Numbered from the stretch's first letter, positions 18,899-29,592 are shown. The stretch is 64,000 nt of DNA from Entomomonas moraniae (GCF_003991975.1 NZ_CP029822.1:3249648-3313647), one strand, 5' to 3'. The notes: generated by a model not told the origin, from the sequence alone. Program-made: numbers and translations.

Positions 18899-20896
18899 TT
18901 AAAAATCAAAGGATAGCTTAGTCCATAAGGTTCTTCCAGGTTCAGGTAGTTGTTGGTTAGCAGAGAAACCAAACATATTAACGCCAGCCCTATTCAAATG
19001 TTCGACATAATATTTATCGAAGAGATTATCAACACCTGCTGTCAGTTTCAAATTTTTGTTAATATCATAGCCTGCATTGAGTGAGAAAATAGCAAAGCCT
19101 GAACTTTTACCAAAGTCTTTCCCTGTGACATTACCTTGATTAACGGCAACACGATGTTGTGAGTCCGCTAAACGAAGCAATGCCCCCGCAGACCATTTTT
19201 CACGTTGGTAGTTAAGTCCTAATCGAACTTCTAAGGGAGGCATCTGTGGTAGCGCTTTATTTTGTGTGCTATTTTTTCCCCATGAATAAGCTAAGCTAGC
19301 ATCAGTTGACCAATGATCTGTTAGCTTATAAGCGGAACCTAGTTCTCCCCCCATGACTCTGGCATTAATGTTATTGGCATTATTGGCAGAACCTTGTTGG
19401 GTAAATAAAATATAGTCATTAATCCAACCTACATAACCTGATGCCCAAGCACTCAATCGACCATTATCATATTGTGCACCAAAATCGATTTGGGTAGTTT
19501 TTTCTGGACCGAGTTTGTTAAAGATGGCTTTTTTATTAGCGCTGCTAAAAAGCTCCCAGTAATCAGGAAAGCGTTCAGCATGGCCAAGCCCCGCATAAAG
19601 GGTTGTAGGGGAGCTGGTGAGATCATGTTCGTATCGAATAAAACCACTGGGTAGCGTTTTGGTTCTTTCTTGATCAGTTTGTTCTGCTTTGACCTTGTAA
19701 TGGTCTGCTCGAGCACCTGTAATAATCCTATTTTTGTCATTGGTATACCATGTGAGCTCACCGAAAGCACCGTAGTTGGTGAAGTAAGCATCTTTAGTCC
19801 AACCCTTGGTGGTTAACATCATCTGACGATTTTTATTACGATGAGTATCACGTTTAGCGTCAACACCTGTTTGTAGCTTAAAATCACTCCACTCCCATGT
19901 TGTGCTAATTCTTCCACCTAATGTACGGCGGTCAGGGTTTGACTCCATCCAATTTTTGGATGGGTTCATGTGGCGCAATCTAAAATTATCCATCACATGG
20001 TTAATATAGTTATAGTAAACCTGTGCTTCTACCTTGGTTAATACGTCGTTAATATTAGATTTTACAAATCTTGCACCGTAAGATTCTCTTAAGAAGCGAG
20101 AGCCGTCCATGCCGCGATCAGCATAGCGTGCTTCACCATTGCCTCGACCTGCTGTGAGTTCAAGTAGGGTATCTTCATCTGGTGTGATACCCGCAGCAAG
20201 GTCACCGTTCCATTTATTCCATTTCGAGTGTATTCGTTTGCCATCACCGTCATGGTAGTCATTGGATTTTGCTTGATTACCTGTGAATCTAAAGTAACCG
20301 TATTGATTGCCACCAATAGCATCAAGTGTTTTATCAAAACGTCCATCAGTACCAAAAAGTACACTGCCGCTGATATGTGCTTCAGGGTTATAGAAATATT
20401 GAGGGTCTCGCTCAAATAAAATAGTCCCTGCTGAAGCAGTTGGTCCCCAAATCACAGTTTGAGGCCCTTTGATGAGGGTGATACGGTCATAGGTTTCTGG
20501 TGCAATGTAAGAGGTGGGTGCATCCATTCTACCGCCACACCCTCCCAGTATGGTGCCGCCATCGGTCAAGATATTCAGGCGTGATCCGAACATGCCTCGA
20601 AAAACAGGATCGCCATTAGATCCTCCTTTTCTAACCACTGAGAATCCCGGTATGGTTTTTAGGTAGTCAGCGCCATCACTGGCTGGCACAGGTTGGCGTG
20701 GTTGTTTTGGGTCGGTTACTACGGTGAGTGGTGATGTTTGAGGCGATGATGTGATCACTAGCGTATCTAATGTGATATCAGTTTCCGATGATTTATGTGT
20801 CTTAGATTCTTCAGCATAGCTTAATGTGGCTACATTTAGAGAAAGCACAGAAACACCCAAAACTAAGTAAGCCTGCTTATAAGTAGGTTTAGCCAT
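18899..20896 (-). CDS. oprC: TonB-dependent copper receptor (OprC/NosA type)
   Basis: A 665-residue TonB-dependent receptor with a signal peptide (cleavage near SYA), a TonB box (LDTLVITS, about 43-50), a plug domain, and a 22-strand barrel ending in the typical SFDF. The plug contains GGCGGRMDAPTSYI. Its C-x3-M pair (Cys120, Met124) corresponds to the copper-binding Cys/Met motif described for OprC of P. aeruginosa. It should import copper across the outer membrane, energised by TonB. The gene directly upstream encodes a DUF2946 protein, as next to oprC in Pseudomonas. AAAGGAAAA precedes ATG. Confidence 0.93.
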   Translation of the reverse strand: MAKPTYKQAYLVLGVSVLSLNVATLSYAEESKTHKSSETDITLDTLVITSSPQTSPLTVVTDPKQPRQPVPASDGADYLKTIPGFSVVRKGGSNGDPVFRGMFGSRLNILTDGGTILGGCGGRMDAPTSYIAPETYDRITLIKGPQTVIWGPTASAGTILFERDPQYFYNPEAHISGSVLFGTDGRFDKTLDAIGGNQYGYFRFTGNQAKSNDYHDGDGKRIHSKWNKWNGDLAAGITPDEDTLLELTAGRGNGEARYADRGMDGSRFLRESYGARFVKSNINDVLTKVEAQVYYNYINHVMDNFRLRHMNPSKNWMESNPDRRTLGGRISTTWEWSDFKLQTGVDAKRDTHRNKNRQMMLTTKGWTKDAYFTNYGAFGELTWYTNDKNRIITGARADHYKVKAEQTDQERTKTLPSGFIRYEHDLTSSPTTLYAGLGHAERFPDYWELFSSANKKAIFNKLGPEKTTQIDFGAQYDNGRLSAWASGYVGWINDYILFTQQGSANNANNINARVMGGELGSAYKLTDHWSTDASLAYSWGKNSTQNKALPQMPPLEVRLGLNYQREKWSAGALLRLADSQHRVAVNQGNVTGKDFGKSSGFAIFSLNAGYDINKNLKLTAGVDNLFDKYYVEHLNRAGVNMFGFSANQQLPEPGRTLWTKLSFDF

Positions 20897-20960
20897 TAAG
20901 GTTTTCCTTTAACAAAATAGAGGATGGTGCTTTATACAAGCCCCTGTTTTTATTGATATG

Positions 20961-21377
20961 TTAAGAAAAGAGAGGAGGTGCTTGGCTTAAAGGGTAGTTA
21001 TAGCCTAATAGAAAAAAAATAGGCGCGTGATACTGGATGGTCTGTTGGTGAACGGATAAAGATTGTATGGAAAAAGGAATAAATGTAGAAGTAATCGGAG
21101 TATGCAGTAAATCACAGTAGCCACATAAACTCATCGAGTGATGAGCGGGCATTTTGTTGATTGGTTTTGTTTGTACCGATGAGTTTGTTAGGTGATGGTT
21201 TTTTTCAGTAGTTGAGTCACATCCACGGGAGGATGGGCTATTTGTTGATACTTTTTGTTCGATTGCAATAGCCGCTAATAGTTGCGAAGTGAATGGCCCA
21301 AAGGTGAGCATCAATATCGCAAATAAGCTGAGAAAAACAAAATGAAACTGTTTAGTTTTATGTCTGAAAAGTTGCAT
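20961..21377 (-). CDS. DUF2946 protein, partner of the copper receptor
   Basis: A 138-residue protein with an N-terminal hydrophobic signal or anchor segment (about 12-36), then a histidine/serine/methionine-containing loop (MPAHHSMSLCGYCDLL). The CGYCDLLHTP element is the DUF2946 signature. The family is usually encoded next to copper receptors or copper-responsive genes. Its CxxC and His/Met residues suggest metal binding in the periplasm, but no activity has been defined that I know of. It lies 64 bases upstream of oprC on the same strand and is probably in one operon with it. Confidence 0.8.
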   Translation of the reverse strand: MQLFRHKTKQFHFVFLSLFAILMLTFGPFTSQLLAAIAIEQKVSTNSPSSRGCDSTTEKNHHLTNSSVQTKPINKMPAHHSMSLCGYCDLLHTPITSTFIPFSIQSLSVHQQTIQYHAPIFFLLGYNYPLSQAPPLFS

Positions 21378-21579
21378 AAATGCTATTGTTTAAAAAGGAT
21401 GGAGGATATTATAAGGCATTTATTTATTTTAGCTAGGCGTTAACTATTGCCTTGTTATTTTTATTGCTTGTTTTTTAATTTTATCGATCTTTTATTTTGT
21501 TTTTATTTTTTTATTGGTGTTTATAACTAATTTTTATTTCTAGTTTGCAATTATTTTTTGTTTATTTTATTGTGGTGCC
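21378..21579. other. T-rich intergenic stretch between DUF2946 and leuA
   Basis: On the plus strand, roughly 21440-21570 is very T-rich (about two thirds T in 21481-21540) with few C residues. On the minus strand this gives an A-tract-rich region upstream of the DUF2946-oprC unit. Such tracts can act as UP elements or as sites for MvaT/H-NS-like proteins. No gene or RNA fold is recognised here. Confidence 0.4.
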
Positions 21580-21660
21580 ATGAAAATATCTCACATACTT
21601 ATACTCTATCGGCAATTTTGCTGCCTAAAATTAGTGGCGCAGCGACTCTGTTTTTACTAA
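21580..21660 (+). CDS. Possible leucine-rich leader peptide upstream of leuA
   Basis: A 26-codon frame starting MKISHILILYRQFCCLK lies about 50 bases before leuA. It has five leucine codons of mixed type (CTT, CTC twice, CTA, TTA) and three isoleucines. A hairpin GCTGC/GCAGC (21620-21643) lies in its second half and T5 follows a few bases later. This could be an attenuation leader for leuA. Against it, there is no clear ribosome site and the leucine codons are scattered, not in a run. Confidence 0.3.
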   Translation: MKISHILILYRQFCCLKLVAQRLCFY

Positions 21661-21712
21661 AACTAAACGCTAAAAATAATTGTTGATCTCCCTTTTTGAA
21701 GGAATTTTTATT

Positions 21713-23383
21713 ATGTCTATGAAACAAGCCACTGCAAATAAGTATCGTCCATTTCCTGTCGTTGACATCTCTGATCGTACATGGCCCTCTAAAACCATCA
21801 CGAAAGCACCAATATGGTCTAGTTCAGATTTACGTGATGGTAATCAGTCATTGATTGAACCGATGGATGCCGAAAAGAAAATGAAGTTTTTTAAAACATT
21901 GGTAGACATAGGTTTAAAAGAAATTGAGGTGGCTTTCCCCTCAGCATCACAGACGGATTTCGATTTTGTTAGACATTTGATTGAAGAAAACCACATTCCA
22001 GATGATGTGTCTATACAAGTGTTAACTCAAGCACGCGAGGATTTAATTCGTCGTACATTTGAATCCTTACGTGGTGTTAAGAAAGCAATTGTCCATTTTT
22101 ATGTGGCTGTATCGCCGTCATTTCGTAATATCGTCTTTAAGCAAGATAAAGCGGCTATGATAGCAACAGCAGTGAAATCGGCAAAATTATTTGCGGAGTT
22201 GGCAGCAGAACAACCTGAAACTGATTGGACTTTTGAGTTTTCACCTGAAACCTTTAGTATGGCAGAGTTACCGTTTTCTGTAGAAATTTGTAACGCTGTG
22301 CTAGATGTTTGGAAGCCAACACCACAAAAGAAAGCAATCTTAAATTTACCTGCCACAGTGGAGTGTTCTACACCTAATGTTTATGCCGACCAAATTGAAT
22401 GGTTTGGTCGCCACGTTAATCACCGTGACAGCGTGATTATTAGTTTGCATTGTCATAATGACCGTGGTACAGGTATTGCCGCAACTGAGTTAGGTTTATT
22501 AGCCGGTGCAGACCGTGTCGAGGGCTGTTTGTTTGGTAATGGTGAGCGTACAGGGAATGTTGATCTTGTGACATTGGCATTAAATATGTATACACAAGGC
22601 GTTGATCCAAAGTTAGACTTTTCAGATATCGACAGTGTTCGTCATGTGGTTGAGGAGTGTAATCAGTTAAGTGTTCATCCTCGTCATCCGTATGTTGGTG
22701 ATTTAGTGCACACAGCTTTTTCTGGTTCTCATCAAGATGCGATCCGTAAGGGATTTGCTTTACAAAAAGATAAAGAGTATTGGGAAGTTCCTTATTTACC
22801 CATTGACCCAAGCGATATCGGGCGTAGCTATGATGCAGTTATTCGTGTGAACAGCCAATCAGGTAAAGGTGGAATTACTTATTTGTTGGAGCAAGATTAT
22901 GGTATCAGCTTGCCACGCCGTATGCAGATTGAGTTTAGCCAGATTGTGCAGAAAGAAACTGATCGCTTAGGGTTAGAAATGACATCTAAACAGATTTATG
23001 ATTTGTTAGATCGGGAATATTTACAAATAAAAGAACCTGTACAATTGATAAAACATCGCTTGCAAGAAGAGAACGGAGAGAGTACAGTTCGCCTCGAAGT
23101 AAATGTAGGCGGTAAGACTGAACATTGGCATGGAGTTGGTAAAGGCGCACTAGAGGCTGCTGTTTCAGCGATTCCTACAAATGTTGAAATAATGGATTAT
23201 AACGAACATGCTATTGGTGTAGGAAGTACAGCTAATGCGGCTGCCTATATTGAAATACGCATGGATGGTGGACGCTCTTTACACGGCATCGGTATTCATG
23301 AGAATATTACAATGGCTAGTTTTCAAGCCCTATTTAGTGCACTGAATCGTGCAATGCAGTTAGCAAATAAAAAGGTGTTTTAG
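21713..23383 (+). CDS. leuA: 2-isopropylmalate synthase
   Basis: Started at ATG 21713 (GAAGGAA upstream), the protein is 556 residues, the length of the Pseudomonas-type enzyme. It has the DRTWPSK opening, the catalytic [12 protein letters not shown] segment, the metal-binding HCHNDRGTG motif, and a C-terminal LeuA regulatory domain (about 440-556) that binds leucine. It condenses 2-ketoisovalerate with acetyl-CoA as the first step of leucine synthesis. A frame extension to 21680 lacks a ribosome site. Feedback by leucine is expected, and a leader peptide upstream may add attenuation. Confidence 0.95.
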   Translation: MSMKQATANKYRPFPVVDISDRTWPSKTITKAPIWSSSDLRDGNQSLIEPMDAEKKMKFFKTLVDIGLKEIEVAFPSASQTDFDFVRHLIEENHIPDDVSIQVLTQAREDLIRRTFESLRGVKKAIVHFYVAVSPSFRNIVFKQDKAAMIATAVKSAKLFAELAAEQPETDWTFEFSPETFSMAELPFSVEICNAVLDVWKPTPQKKAILNLPATVECSTPNVYADQIEWFGRHVNHRDSVIISLHCHNDRGTGIAATELGLLAGADRVEGCLFGNGERTGNVDLVTLALNMYTQGVDPKLDFSDIDSVRHVVEECNQLSVHPRHPYVGDLVHTAFSGSHQDAIRKGFALQKDKEYWEVPYLPIDPSDIGRSYDAVIRVNSQSGKGGITYLLEQDYGISLPRRMQIEFSQIVQKETDRLGLEMTSKQIYDLLDREYLQIKEPVQLIKHRLQEENGESTVRLEVNVGGKTEHWHGVGKGALEAAVSAIPTNVEIMDYNEHAIGVGSTANAAAYIEIRMDGGRSLHGIGIHENITMASFQALFSALNRAMQLANKKVF

Positions 23384-23403
23384 TTGCTTTAGCAAAAATA
23401 AAT

Positions 23404-23440
23404 AAATAAAGGCTAGCTATATGCTAGCCTTTATTTTTTT
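23404..23440 (+). terminator. Terminator of leuA
   Basis: A 14-bp stem, AAATAAAGGCTAGC (23404-23417) with GCTAGCCTTTATTT (23423-23436), has a five-base loop and continues into a T run. Very strong intrinsic terminator. Confidence 0.92.
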
Positions 23441-23500
23441 CAAAATAATAATTAAGTTATACTCAATATCTATAGTTTTAAATGGAGGGATGGCGATAAA

Positions 23501-26353
23501 ATGGGTAGCTTCACAGGAGTGAGTAAAATACAGTTGATACTATTTACTGGTATTTTTTTTGAATTGAATTGCATACAAGCAGTGGCTACAGATTATTCTC
23601 CGATATCTAGTAATCAGCCTATAAGTTTAAATGATGGTGATAGGGTTATTTATAATGTACCCAGTAACACAACGGGTATTATTGGAGTTGAGTCATCAGC
23701 AGTAACAGGTTCTTTGAATGTTAATGGACAAACAGAGATCAACATTGCAAATGGTAATAAAGCAACGGGTGTTCGCGTAACCAACCGTAATAACTCAAAT
23801 AATTTGGGGAAAGGTACTTCTATTAATGTAACAGGCAATACGCCTATTGATGATGCACAAGTTAATACAGTCAGTAGTGTGGAGGTCGTCGGTAGAGGAA
23901 CAAGCTTAACCGCTGAGAATTTGAATGTTAGTGCAACAAATACATATATTGATAATAATAAAAAAGAATCAGGTGGAGCTGTTGGAATAAGGACTCAAAA
24001 TGGTGGCAATGTTACTTTAACAGGGAGTAACACAATAATAACGGTAGTAGGCGGTAAGAATCTAGAAGCTGGGGCGAGTGCTGGCTTAAAAGCAGCTAAT
24101 CAGAAAAATGATTCTGGAGATACTAACAATAAAAATATTATTAAAGTAAATGACAATGTAACCATCAATACAACCAATGCTATAGGTGCCTATGCGGATT
24201 CCTACAGTGAAATAGAGCTTGGTAATGGTAGTACCATAACAACGATAGGAAATAATTCAAACGGGATTGTTGCATTGAATAATGGAGGTGTGGTAAACGC
24301 AAGTACTGGTCTTACAGTTAAAACATCAGGATCGTTATCGGCGGGTGTATTAGCAAGAGCAGGCGGAAAAATAAGAATTGGTGAGGGTAGTAGTGTTGAG
24401 ACAAATGGATCATTTGGTCTTGATGTTAATGCGAATACTTATACAGGCAGTGGAACTGTTGTGAGTAGCCTAACATATGTTGGGACAGATGCTAATCGAA
24501 ATAAAGTTATAACTAATGATACGAGTCTTACGCCTAAAGTAGCAGGCGTTTTTTCTCAAGGGACTGGGGCAAAACTTAATATAGCGAAAACAGATGTTGA
24601 GACCAAGGGAGCTTATGGATTAAGGGCGGACAGTAATGGTACTATTGGAGGGATAGACCTTACAATTAAAACAGAGCGTGCAGCTAATGCAACAGCCTCA
24701 ATTTTTGCTGTGTATGCAACAAGTGGTGCTAAAGTTACCCTTCTCGGAAAGACAGAGATACAATCCGATGATGGTATAGGTTCTGCCTTATTTGCTAATA
24801 ATGCAACTATTGATATTACTGGAAAAATTAATATAAAAGGTAATATTGATGCATTTTTAAGTGCTGGTAAAATTGATATAAATGCGACGGCAGGTTCTGT
24901 TTTTGAAGGCCATTCTTTGACTGAAAACGGTGGTACAGTTAATATTACTATGACTGACAGTGTCTGGAGTATGAACAATAGTTCTGCTATACCTGATGCT
25001 ACGACTCAGATGAAAGAATCTACTGTAACAAATTTGACATTAAATAATAGCGTTGTTAACTTTATAAAATTACCAACTGTGGGGGGGAATCAACAGTTTA
25101 CTCAACTGACCACTAACACGCTCAATGGTAGTGCTACCTTTAATATGAACACGGATATTGTTGGCCAGCAGGGCGATCTTCTTATTGTTGATAGTACCAT
25201 AGCAGGTAATCATAAAATTGGAGTAACCAATAATGGTTCCGCTGCCACCGACGGAACAGAAACCTTGACTATTGTAAAAACTGGTGCAGGCAATACTCCG
25301 CTTGGTAACTTTAGTCTAGTGAATAATGTTGAACTAGGCGCATATGAATATGGCTTAAGAGCAGTTGCGGGATCGCCGAATAATCTTGAACTTTATGCAG
25401 CAGGTAGGTCTGGCGGTGGTGGTAAATTAACAACAACAGCTGAAGCTGCGGGAAGTTTTCTTAATATTGGTTATTTAACAAATTATATTGAGAATCAAAC
25501 GCTTTTACAGCGTATGGGCGATTTACGTAACAATCAGTATGGTACCGCTAAGCAAGATGGTTTTTGGGTTAAAGGTTTTGGTGGAAAACTAAACTCATTT
25601 GCAGGGAATTCATTAAAAGGTTTTGATATGACCTACACAGGCACCCAGTTTGGTATAGATAAATCTTTTGATGTGGATAATGGCAGTTTAGTCGTTGGTG
25701 CTATGGCTGGTTTTACACGAACCAACCCTAACTATCGTAAGGGGGATGGAAATGGTAAAAACTATACGGCGGGGCTTTATACCACCTATTTACTCGATAA
25801 TGGCTTTTACATCGATAATGTTCTGAAATTTAACCGTATGCTAAACCACTTTAATGTAAAAGATACCGCAGGAAAAGGTGTTAAAGGAACAGGTAAAACT
25901 CATGGTGTAAGTCTTTCTATGGAGGTTGGTAAACGTTTCTGGATGGGAAGTCAAAAGCAAGGCTTTTATTTAGAGCCTCAAGCACAATTATCTTATGGCT
26001 ATCAAACAGGTGATACAGTGAAAGCCAGTAATGGGCTTAACGTAGGATTAAGCCACTATAACAGTACATTAAGCCGAGTGAGTGGTATTTTTGGCTATCA
26101 AATTCAAGGTGATACACCCGTTAATGTCTATGTTAAAACGGGATTTGTAAGGGAAATGAGTGGTGGTGCTAGCTACCGTTTTAATGATGGCGATAAAAAA
26201 GACCATAGTTTCCGTTCTAATTGGTTTGATAATGGCATTGGTGTTGATGTTAATATCAATAAAAAACATAACATTTATGCAGAGGCCGATTATGCAACAG
26301 GTAACCAGTTTGATAATGCAAAATTTAATTTAGGTTATCGTTATAGTTTTTGA
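23501..26353 (+). CDS. Type V autotransporter with beta-helix passenger
   Basis: A 950-residue secreted/outer-membrane protein. It has an N-terminal signal peptide (cleavage near AVA, residues 27-29). The roughly 640-residue passenger is rich in N, G, T, S and V with repeated VTLTGSNTI-, ITTIGNNSNGI- and LNNSVVNF-like strands typical of a pertactin/AIDA-like beta-helix. A C-terminal autotransporter barrel begins near AKQDGFWVKGFGG (about residue 670) and ends in YRYSF with the terminal phenylalanine needed for BAM insertion. It probably displays an adhesin or a related surface structure. I see no protease triad in the passenger. GGAGGG lies 11 bases before ATG. Confidence 0.88.
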   Translation: MGSFTGVSKIQLILFTGIFFELNCIQAVATDYSPISSNQPISLNDGDRVIYNVPSNTTGIIGVESSAVTGSLNVNGQTEINIANGNKATGVRVTNRNNSNNLGKGTSINVTGNTPIDDAQVNTVSSVEVVGRGTSLTAENLNVSATNTYIDNNKKESGGAVGIRTQNGGNVTLTGSNTIITVVGGKNLEAGASAGLKAANQKNDSGDTNNKNIIKVNDNVTINTTNAIGAYADSYSEIELGNGSTITTIGNNSNGIVALNNGGVVNASTGLTVKTSGSLSAGVLARAGGKIRIGEGSSVETNGSFGLDVNANTYTGSGTVVSSLTYVGTDANRNKVITNDTSLTPKVAGVFSQGTGAKLNIAKTDVETKGAYGLRADSNGTIGGIDLTIKTERAANATASIFAVYATSGAKVTLLGKTEIQSDDGIGSALFANNATIDITGKINIKGNIDAFLSAGKIDINATAGSVFEGHSLTENGGTVNITMTDSVWSMNNSSAIPDATTQMKESTVTNLTLNNSVVNFIKLPTVGGNQQFTQLTTNTLNGSATFNMNTDIVGQQGDLLIVDSTIAGNHKIGVTNNGSAATDGTETLTIVKTGAGNTPLGNFSLVNNVELGAYEYGLRAVAGSPNNLELYAAGRSGGGGKLTTTAEAAGSFLNIGYLTNYIENQTLLQRMGDLRNNQYGTAKQDGFWVKGFGGKLNSFAGNSLKGFDMTYTGTQFGIDKSFDVDNGSLVVGAMAGFTRTNPNYRKGDGNGKNYTAGLYTTYLLDNGFYIDNVLKFNRMLNHFNVKDTAGKGVKGTGKTHGVSLSMEVGKRFWMGSQKQGFYLEPQAQLSYGYQTGDTVKASNGLNVGLSHYNSTLSRVSGIFGYQIQGDTPVNVYVKTGFVREMSGGASYRFNDGDKKDHSFRSNWFDNGIGVDVNINKKHNIYAEADYATGNQFDNAKFNLGYRYSF

Positions 26354-26363
26354 TGAATTTAAT

Positions 26364-26392
26364 AAAAAGCCCAGTCATCACTGGGCTTTTTT
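26364..26392. terminator. Bidirectional terminator autotransporter / osmC
   Basis: AAAAAGCCCAGT (26364-26375) pairs with ACTGGGCTTTTT (26380-26391) around a four-base loop, with A/T runs on both sides between convergent genes. Confidence 0.9.
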
Positions 26393-26403
26393 ATAAGCGA
26401 TAA

Positions 26404-26826
26404 TTAATTAGACGCTATTAGCTCATAATCATGCGTTATTTCGACCCCACCAGCTCGAAGCATGGCTGCTGCAGAGCAGTATTTCTCAGCGGATAAATCG
26501 ATGGCGCGCTTTATATGAGCCTCTTTAAGTTCACGTCCTTTTACTACGAAGTGTAAATGAATTTTAGTGAATACTTTTGGTTCTGTTTCTGCGCGTTCAG
26601 CATCTAAAAAAACCTCACAGCTTTCTACCTGTTGGCGTGCTTTTTCTAAAATATTGATTACATCGAAATTACTACAACCACCCAGTCCCAGTAATAGCAT
26701 CTCCATGGGGCGAATGCCTATGTTGCGGCCACCATGGTCTGGTGGGCCATCAATGACTACCGTATGACCACTGCCAGACTCTGCAATGAACTGTCTTTCA
26801 CCTGTCCAACGTACTCTACCTTTCAT
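26404..26826 (-). CDS. OsmC-family peroxiredoxin-like protein (YhfA type)
   Basis: A 140-residue OsmC-fold protein. The two redox cysteines lie in GLGGCSNFDV and EKYCSAAAM, at the positions of the peroxidatic and resolving cysteines of OsmC/Ohr. The RPMEMLLLGLGGCS stretch is closest to the YhfA-like subgroup. It probably reduces organic hydroperoxides or handles reactive thiols in the cytoplasm; the substrate is unproven. Single gene. Confidence 0.88.
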   Translation of the reverse strand: MKGRVRWTGERQFIAESGSGHTVVIDGPPDHGGRNIGIRPMEMLLLGLGGCSNFDVINILEKARQQVESCEVFLDAERAETEPKVFTKIHLHFVVKGRELKEAHIKRAIDLSAEKYCSAAAMLRAGGVEITHDYELIASN

Positions 26827-26891
26827 GAGTGCTCCTAATATATTTTGATAATTATTTTATTAATTATTTTAGCAGATAATGTAAAACAACC

Positions 26892-26920
26892 CTTGAACTT
26901 TATTATAAACGACCTTATCT
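26892..26920 (+). promoter_or_regulatory. Sigma-32-like heat-shock promoter of clpB
   Basis: CTTGAA (26892-26897), preceded by ACAACC, matches the sigma-32 -35 element. After 15 bases, CCTTATCT (26913-26920) matches six of eight positions of CCCCATNT. It lies about 75 bases before clpB, as expected for a heat-shock gene. Confidence 0.55.
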
Positions 26921-26995
26921 AATGATACATATTGCGAGTTATGTTATGAGTGTTTAACTAATATAGCTTAGCCTCAAAAATAGGAGCGTTATTAT

Positions 26996-29566
26996 ATGCG
27001 TATAGACCGCTTTACCAGTAAGTTACAAAGTGCATTAGCAGATGCACAATCTTTAGCCCTTGGGCAAGATAATCCAAATATAGAACCATTGCATTTATTT
27101 TCTGCTTTATTAAATCAGCAAGGTGGTTCAATAAAGCCATTATTAGGTCAAGTTGGTTTTAATGTTAATCAGCTAAATACAGTGCTAGATAAAGCCATTG
27201 CTGATTTGCCTAAAATTCAAAATCCAACGGGCGATATTACTATTTCCCAAGATCTATCTCGTTTGTTGAACCAAGCAGATCGTTTGGCACAACAAAAGGG
27301 TGACCAATTTATTTCTAGTGAACTAGTGTTGCTTGCTGCACTAGATAATAGCACCGCATTAGGTAAGTTATTGTTAGGGCAGGGTGTAAGCAAACAAGCC
27401 CTAGAAAATGCTATTGATAATTTACGTGGTGGACAAAGCGTTAATGATGCTGACTCAGAAGATCAACGCCAAGCCTTAAGCAAATATACAGTAGATATGA
27501 CCAAGCGTGCTGAAGAAGGTAAGCTTGATCCTGTGATTGGTCGTGATGATGAGATCCGCCGCACCATCCAAGTATTGCAACGTCGTACCAAAAATAACCC
27601 TGTGTTAATTGGTGAGCCAGGTGTGGGTAAAACGGCCATTGTTGAAGGTTTAGCACAGCGTATTGTGAACGGTGAAGTGCCCGATGGTTTAAAAGATAAA
27701 CGCTTATTAGCGTTAGACATGGGAGCATTAATTGCCGGTGCTAAATTCCGTGGTGAATTTGAAGAGCGTTTAAAAGCGGTACTTAATGAGCTTGGTAAAC
27801 AAGAAGGACGTATTATCCTCTTTATTGATGAAATTCATACCATGGTTGGCGCAGGTAAAGCTGACGGAGCGATGGATGCAGGGAATATGTTAAAACCTGC
27901 TCTAGCACGTGGTGAGTTACACTGTGTTGGTGCTACTACGTTAGATGAATACCGCCAATACATTGAAAAAGATGCAGCGTTAGAGCGTCGTTTCCAAAAA
28001 GTATTGGTTGATGAACCCAGTGAAGAAGATACCATTGCGATTTTACGTGGTTTGAAAGAGCGTTATGAAGTTCATCATGGTGTTTCGATCACTGACAGCG
28101 CAATTATTGCAGCCGCTAAGTTATCACAACGTTATATTCCTGACCGTCAATTGCCTGATAAGGCCATTGATTTAATTGATGAAGCGGCTAGTCGTATTCG
28201 GATGGAAATTGACTCTAAGCCTGAAGCTTTAGATAAGTTAGAGCGTCGTTTAATTCAGTTGAAAATTGAACGCGAAGCACTTAAGAAAGAGCAGGATGAG
28301 GCGGCTAAACAACGTCTTCAAAAATTAGAGTCTGATATCAGTCTGCTTGAAAAAGAATACGCTGATTTAGAAGAAATTTGGAAATCTGAAAAAGCAGGTG
28401 TTCAAGGGACAGCGCAAATTCAGCAACAAATTGAACAAGCGCGTACTGAGTTAGAGAATGCCCGTCGTAAAGGCGATTTGAACAAAATGGCTGAGTTACA
28501 ATACGGTACCATTCCCAACCTTGAAAAACAATTGGATGAGGCAGTAAAAAATACTGAGCACCAACCTGAAAATCGTTTGTTACGTAATAAAGTAACTGAA
28601 GAGGAAATTGCTGAGGTTATTTCTAAGTGGACGGGGATTCCCGTGTCTAAAATGATGGAGGGTGAGCGTGAAAAACTCCTTCATATGGAAGACGATTTAC
28701 ATAAACGCGTGATTGGTCAGGAGGCTGCTGTTGTTGCGGTATCTAATGCCGTGCGTCGTGCGAGAGCCGGGCTGTCTGACCCTAATCGCCCCAGTGGTTC
28801 GTTCTTGTTTTTAGGCCCTACAGGGGTTGGTAAAACAGAGCTTTGTAAGGCATTAGCTGCTTTCTTATTCGATACCGAAGATGCAATGGTGCGTATTGAT
28901 ATGTCTGAGTTTATGGAGAAACACTCTGTTGCCAGATTAATCGGTGCTCCTCCAGGGTACGTCGGGTATGAAGAGGGTGGTTATTTAACTGAGGCGGTAA
29001 GACGTCGTCCTTATTCTGTGGTGTTGTTGGATGAGGTTGAAAAAGCGCATCCTGATGTATTCAATATCTTATTGCAAGTACTTGAAGATGGACGTTTAAC
29101 GGATAGTCAAGGTAGAACGGTTGATTTCCGTAATACCGTAGTAATTATGACTTCTAACTTAGGCTCTAGTCAGATTCAAGAGTTGGTAGGTGATAAAGAA
29201 GCACAATACGCAGCGGTGATGGATGCAGTGAATAATCACTTTAGACCTGAGTTCATTAACCGTATCGATGAAGTGGTGGTTTTTGATCCATTGGCTAAAG
29301 AGCAAATTGCGGGTATTGCTGATATTCAACTTAATCGTTTACGCAAGCGTTTAGCTGAGCGTGAGTTAGACTTACAGTTAGACCAAGCGGCTATGGATAA
29401 GTTGATTGCCGTTGGTTTTGATCCCGTGTATGGGGCGCGTCCATTAAAACGTGCTATTCAACGCTGGATTGAAAACCCATTAGCACAACAAATTTTGGCA
29501 GGTAAATTTATGCCAAAAACAACGATTCATGCAACTGTGAAAGATGATGAAATTGTTTTCCAGTAA
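26996..29566 (+). CDS. clpB: ATP-dependent disaggregase ClpB
   Basis: An 856-residue Hsp100 protein. Domains in order: Clp N-domain with two repeats (1-145), first AAA+ ring (Walker A GEPGVGKT near 204), long coiled-coil middle domain (about 400-525), second AAA+ ring (Walker A GPTGVGKT near 605; Walker [15 protein letters not shown]), and the C-terminal D2 small domain. It lacks the ClpP-binding loop, consistent with ClpB, not ClpA. With DnaK it extracts proteins from aggregates after heat shock. A sigma-32-like promoter is present upstream. Confidence 0.98.
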   Translation: MRIDRFTSKLQSALADAQSLALGQDNPNIEPLHLFSALLNQQGGSIKPLLGQVGFNVNQLNTVLDKAIADLPKIQNPTGDITISQDLSRLLNQADRLAQQKGDQFISSELVLLAALDNSTALGKLLLGQGVSKQALENAIDNLRGGQSVNDADSEDQRQALSKYTVDMTKRAEEGKLDPVIGRDDEIRRTIQVLQRRTKNNPVLIGEPGVGKTAIVEGLAQRIVNGEVPDGLKDKRLLALDMGALIAGAKFRGEFEERLKAVLNELGKQEGRIILFIDEIHTMVGAGKADGAMDAGNMLKPALARGELHCVGATTLDEYRQYIEKDAALERRFQKVLVDEPSEEDTIAILRGLKERYEVHHGVSITDSAIIAAAKLSQRYIPDRQLPDKAIDLIDEAASRIRMEIDSKPEALDKLERRLIQLKIEREALKKEQDEAAKQRLQKLESDISLLEKEYADLEEIWKSEKAGVQGTAQIQQQIEQARTELENARRKGDLNKMAELQYGTIPNLEKQLDEAVKNTEHQPENRLLRNKVTEEEIAEVISKWTGIPVSKMMEGEREKLLHMEDDLHKRVIGQEAAVVAVSNAVRRARAGLSDPNRPSGSFLFLGPTGVGKTELCKALAAFLFDTEDAMVRIDMSEFMEKHSVARLIGAPPGYVGYEEGGYLTEAVRRRPYSVVLLDEVEKAHPDVFNILLQVLEDGRLTDSQGRTVDFRNTVVIMTSNLGSSQIQELVGDKEAQYAAVMDAVNNHFRPEFINRIDEVVVFDPLAKEQIAGIADIQLNRLRKRLAERELDLQLDQAAMDKLIAVGFDPVYGARPLKRAIQRWIENPLAQQILAGKFMPKTTIHATVKDDEIVFQ

Positions 29567-29592
29567 GCTTTATTGAATTTATTGTTGATATT

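Noticed and set aside
23490-23522. Short frame starting at the ATG right after GGAGGG before the autotransporter
   Set aside because: It ends after ten codons inside the autotransporter start; the ATG at 23501 opens the real gene.
23900-25400. Repeats in the autotransporter passenger as a possible CRISPR or satellite array
   Set aside because: They are degenerate protein-level beta-helix repeats, not exact DNA repeats with spacers.
27441-27728. Long opposite-strand open frames inside clpB, and similar ones inside oprC, leuA and glyS
   Set aside because: They are antisense to strongly conserved genes, have no ribosome sites and give no recognisable protein.
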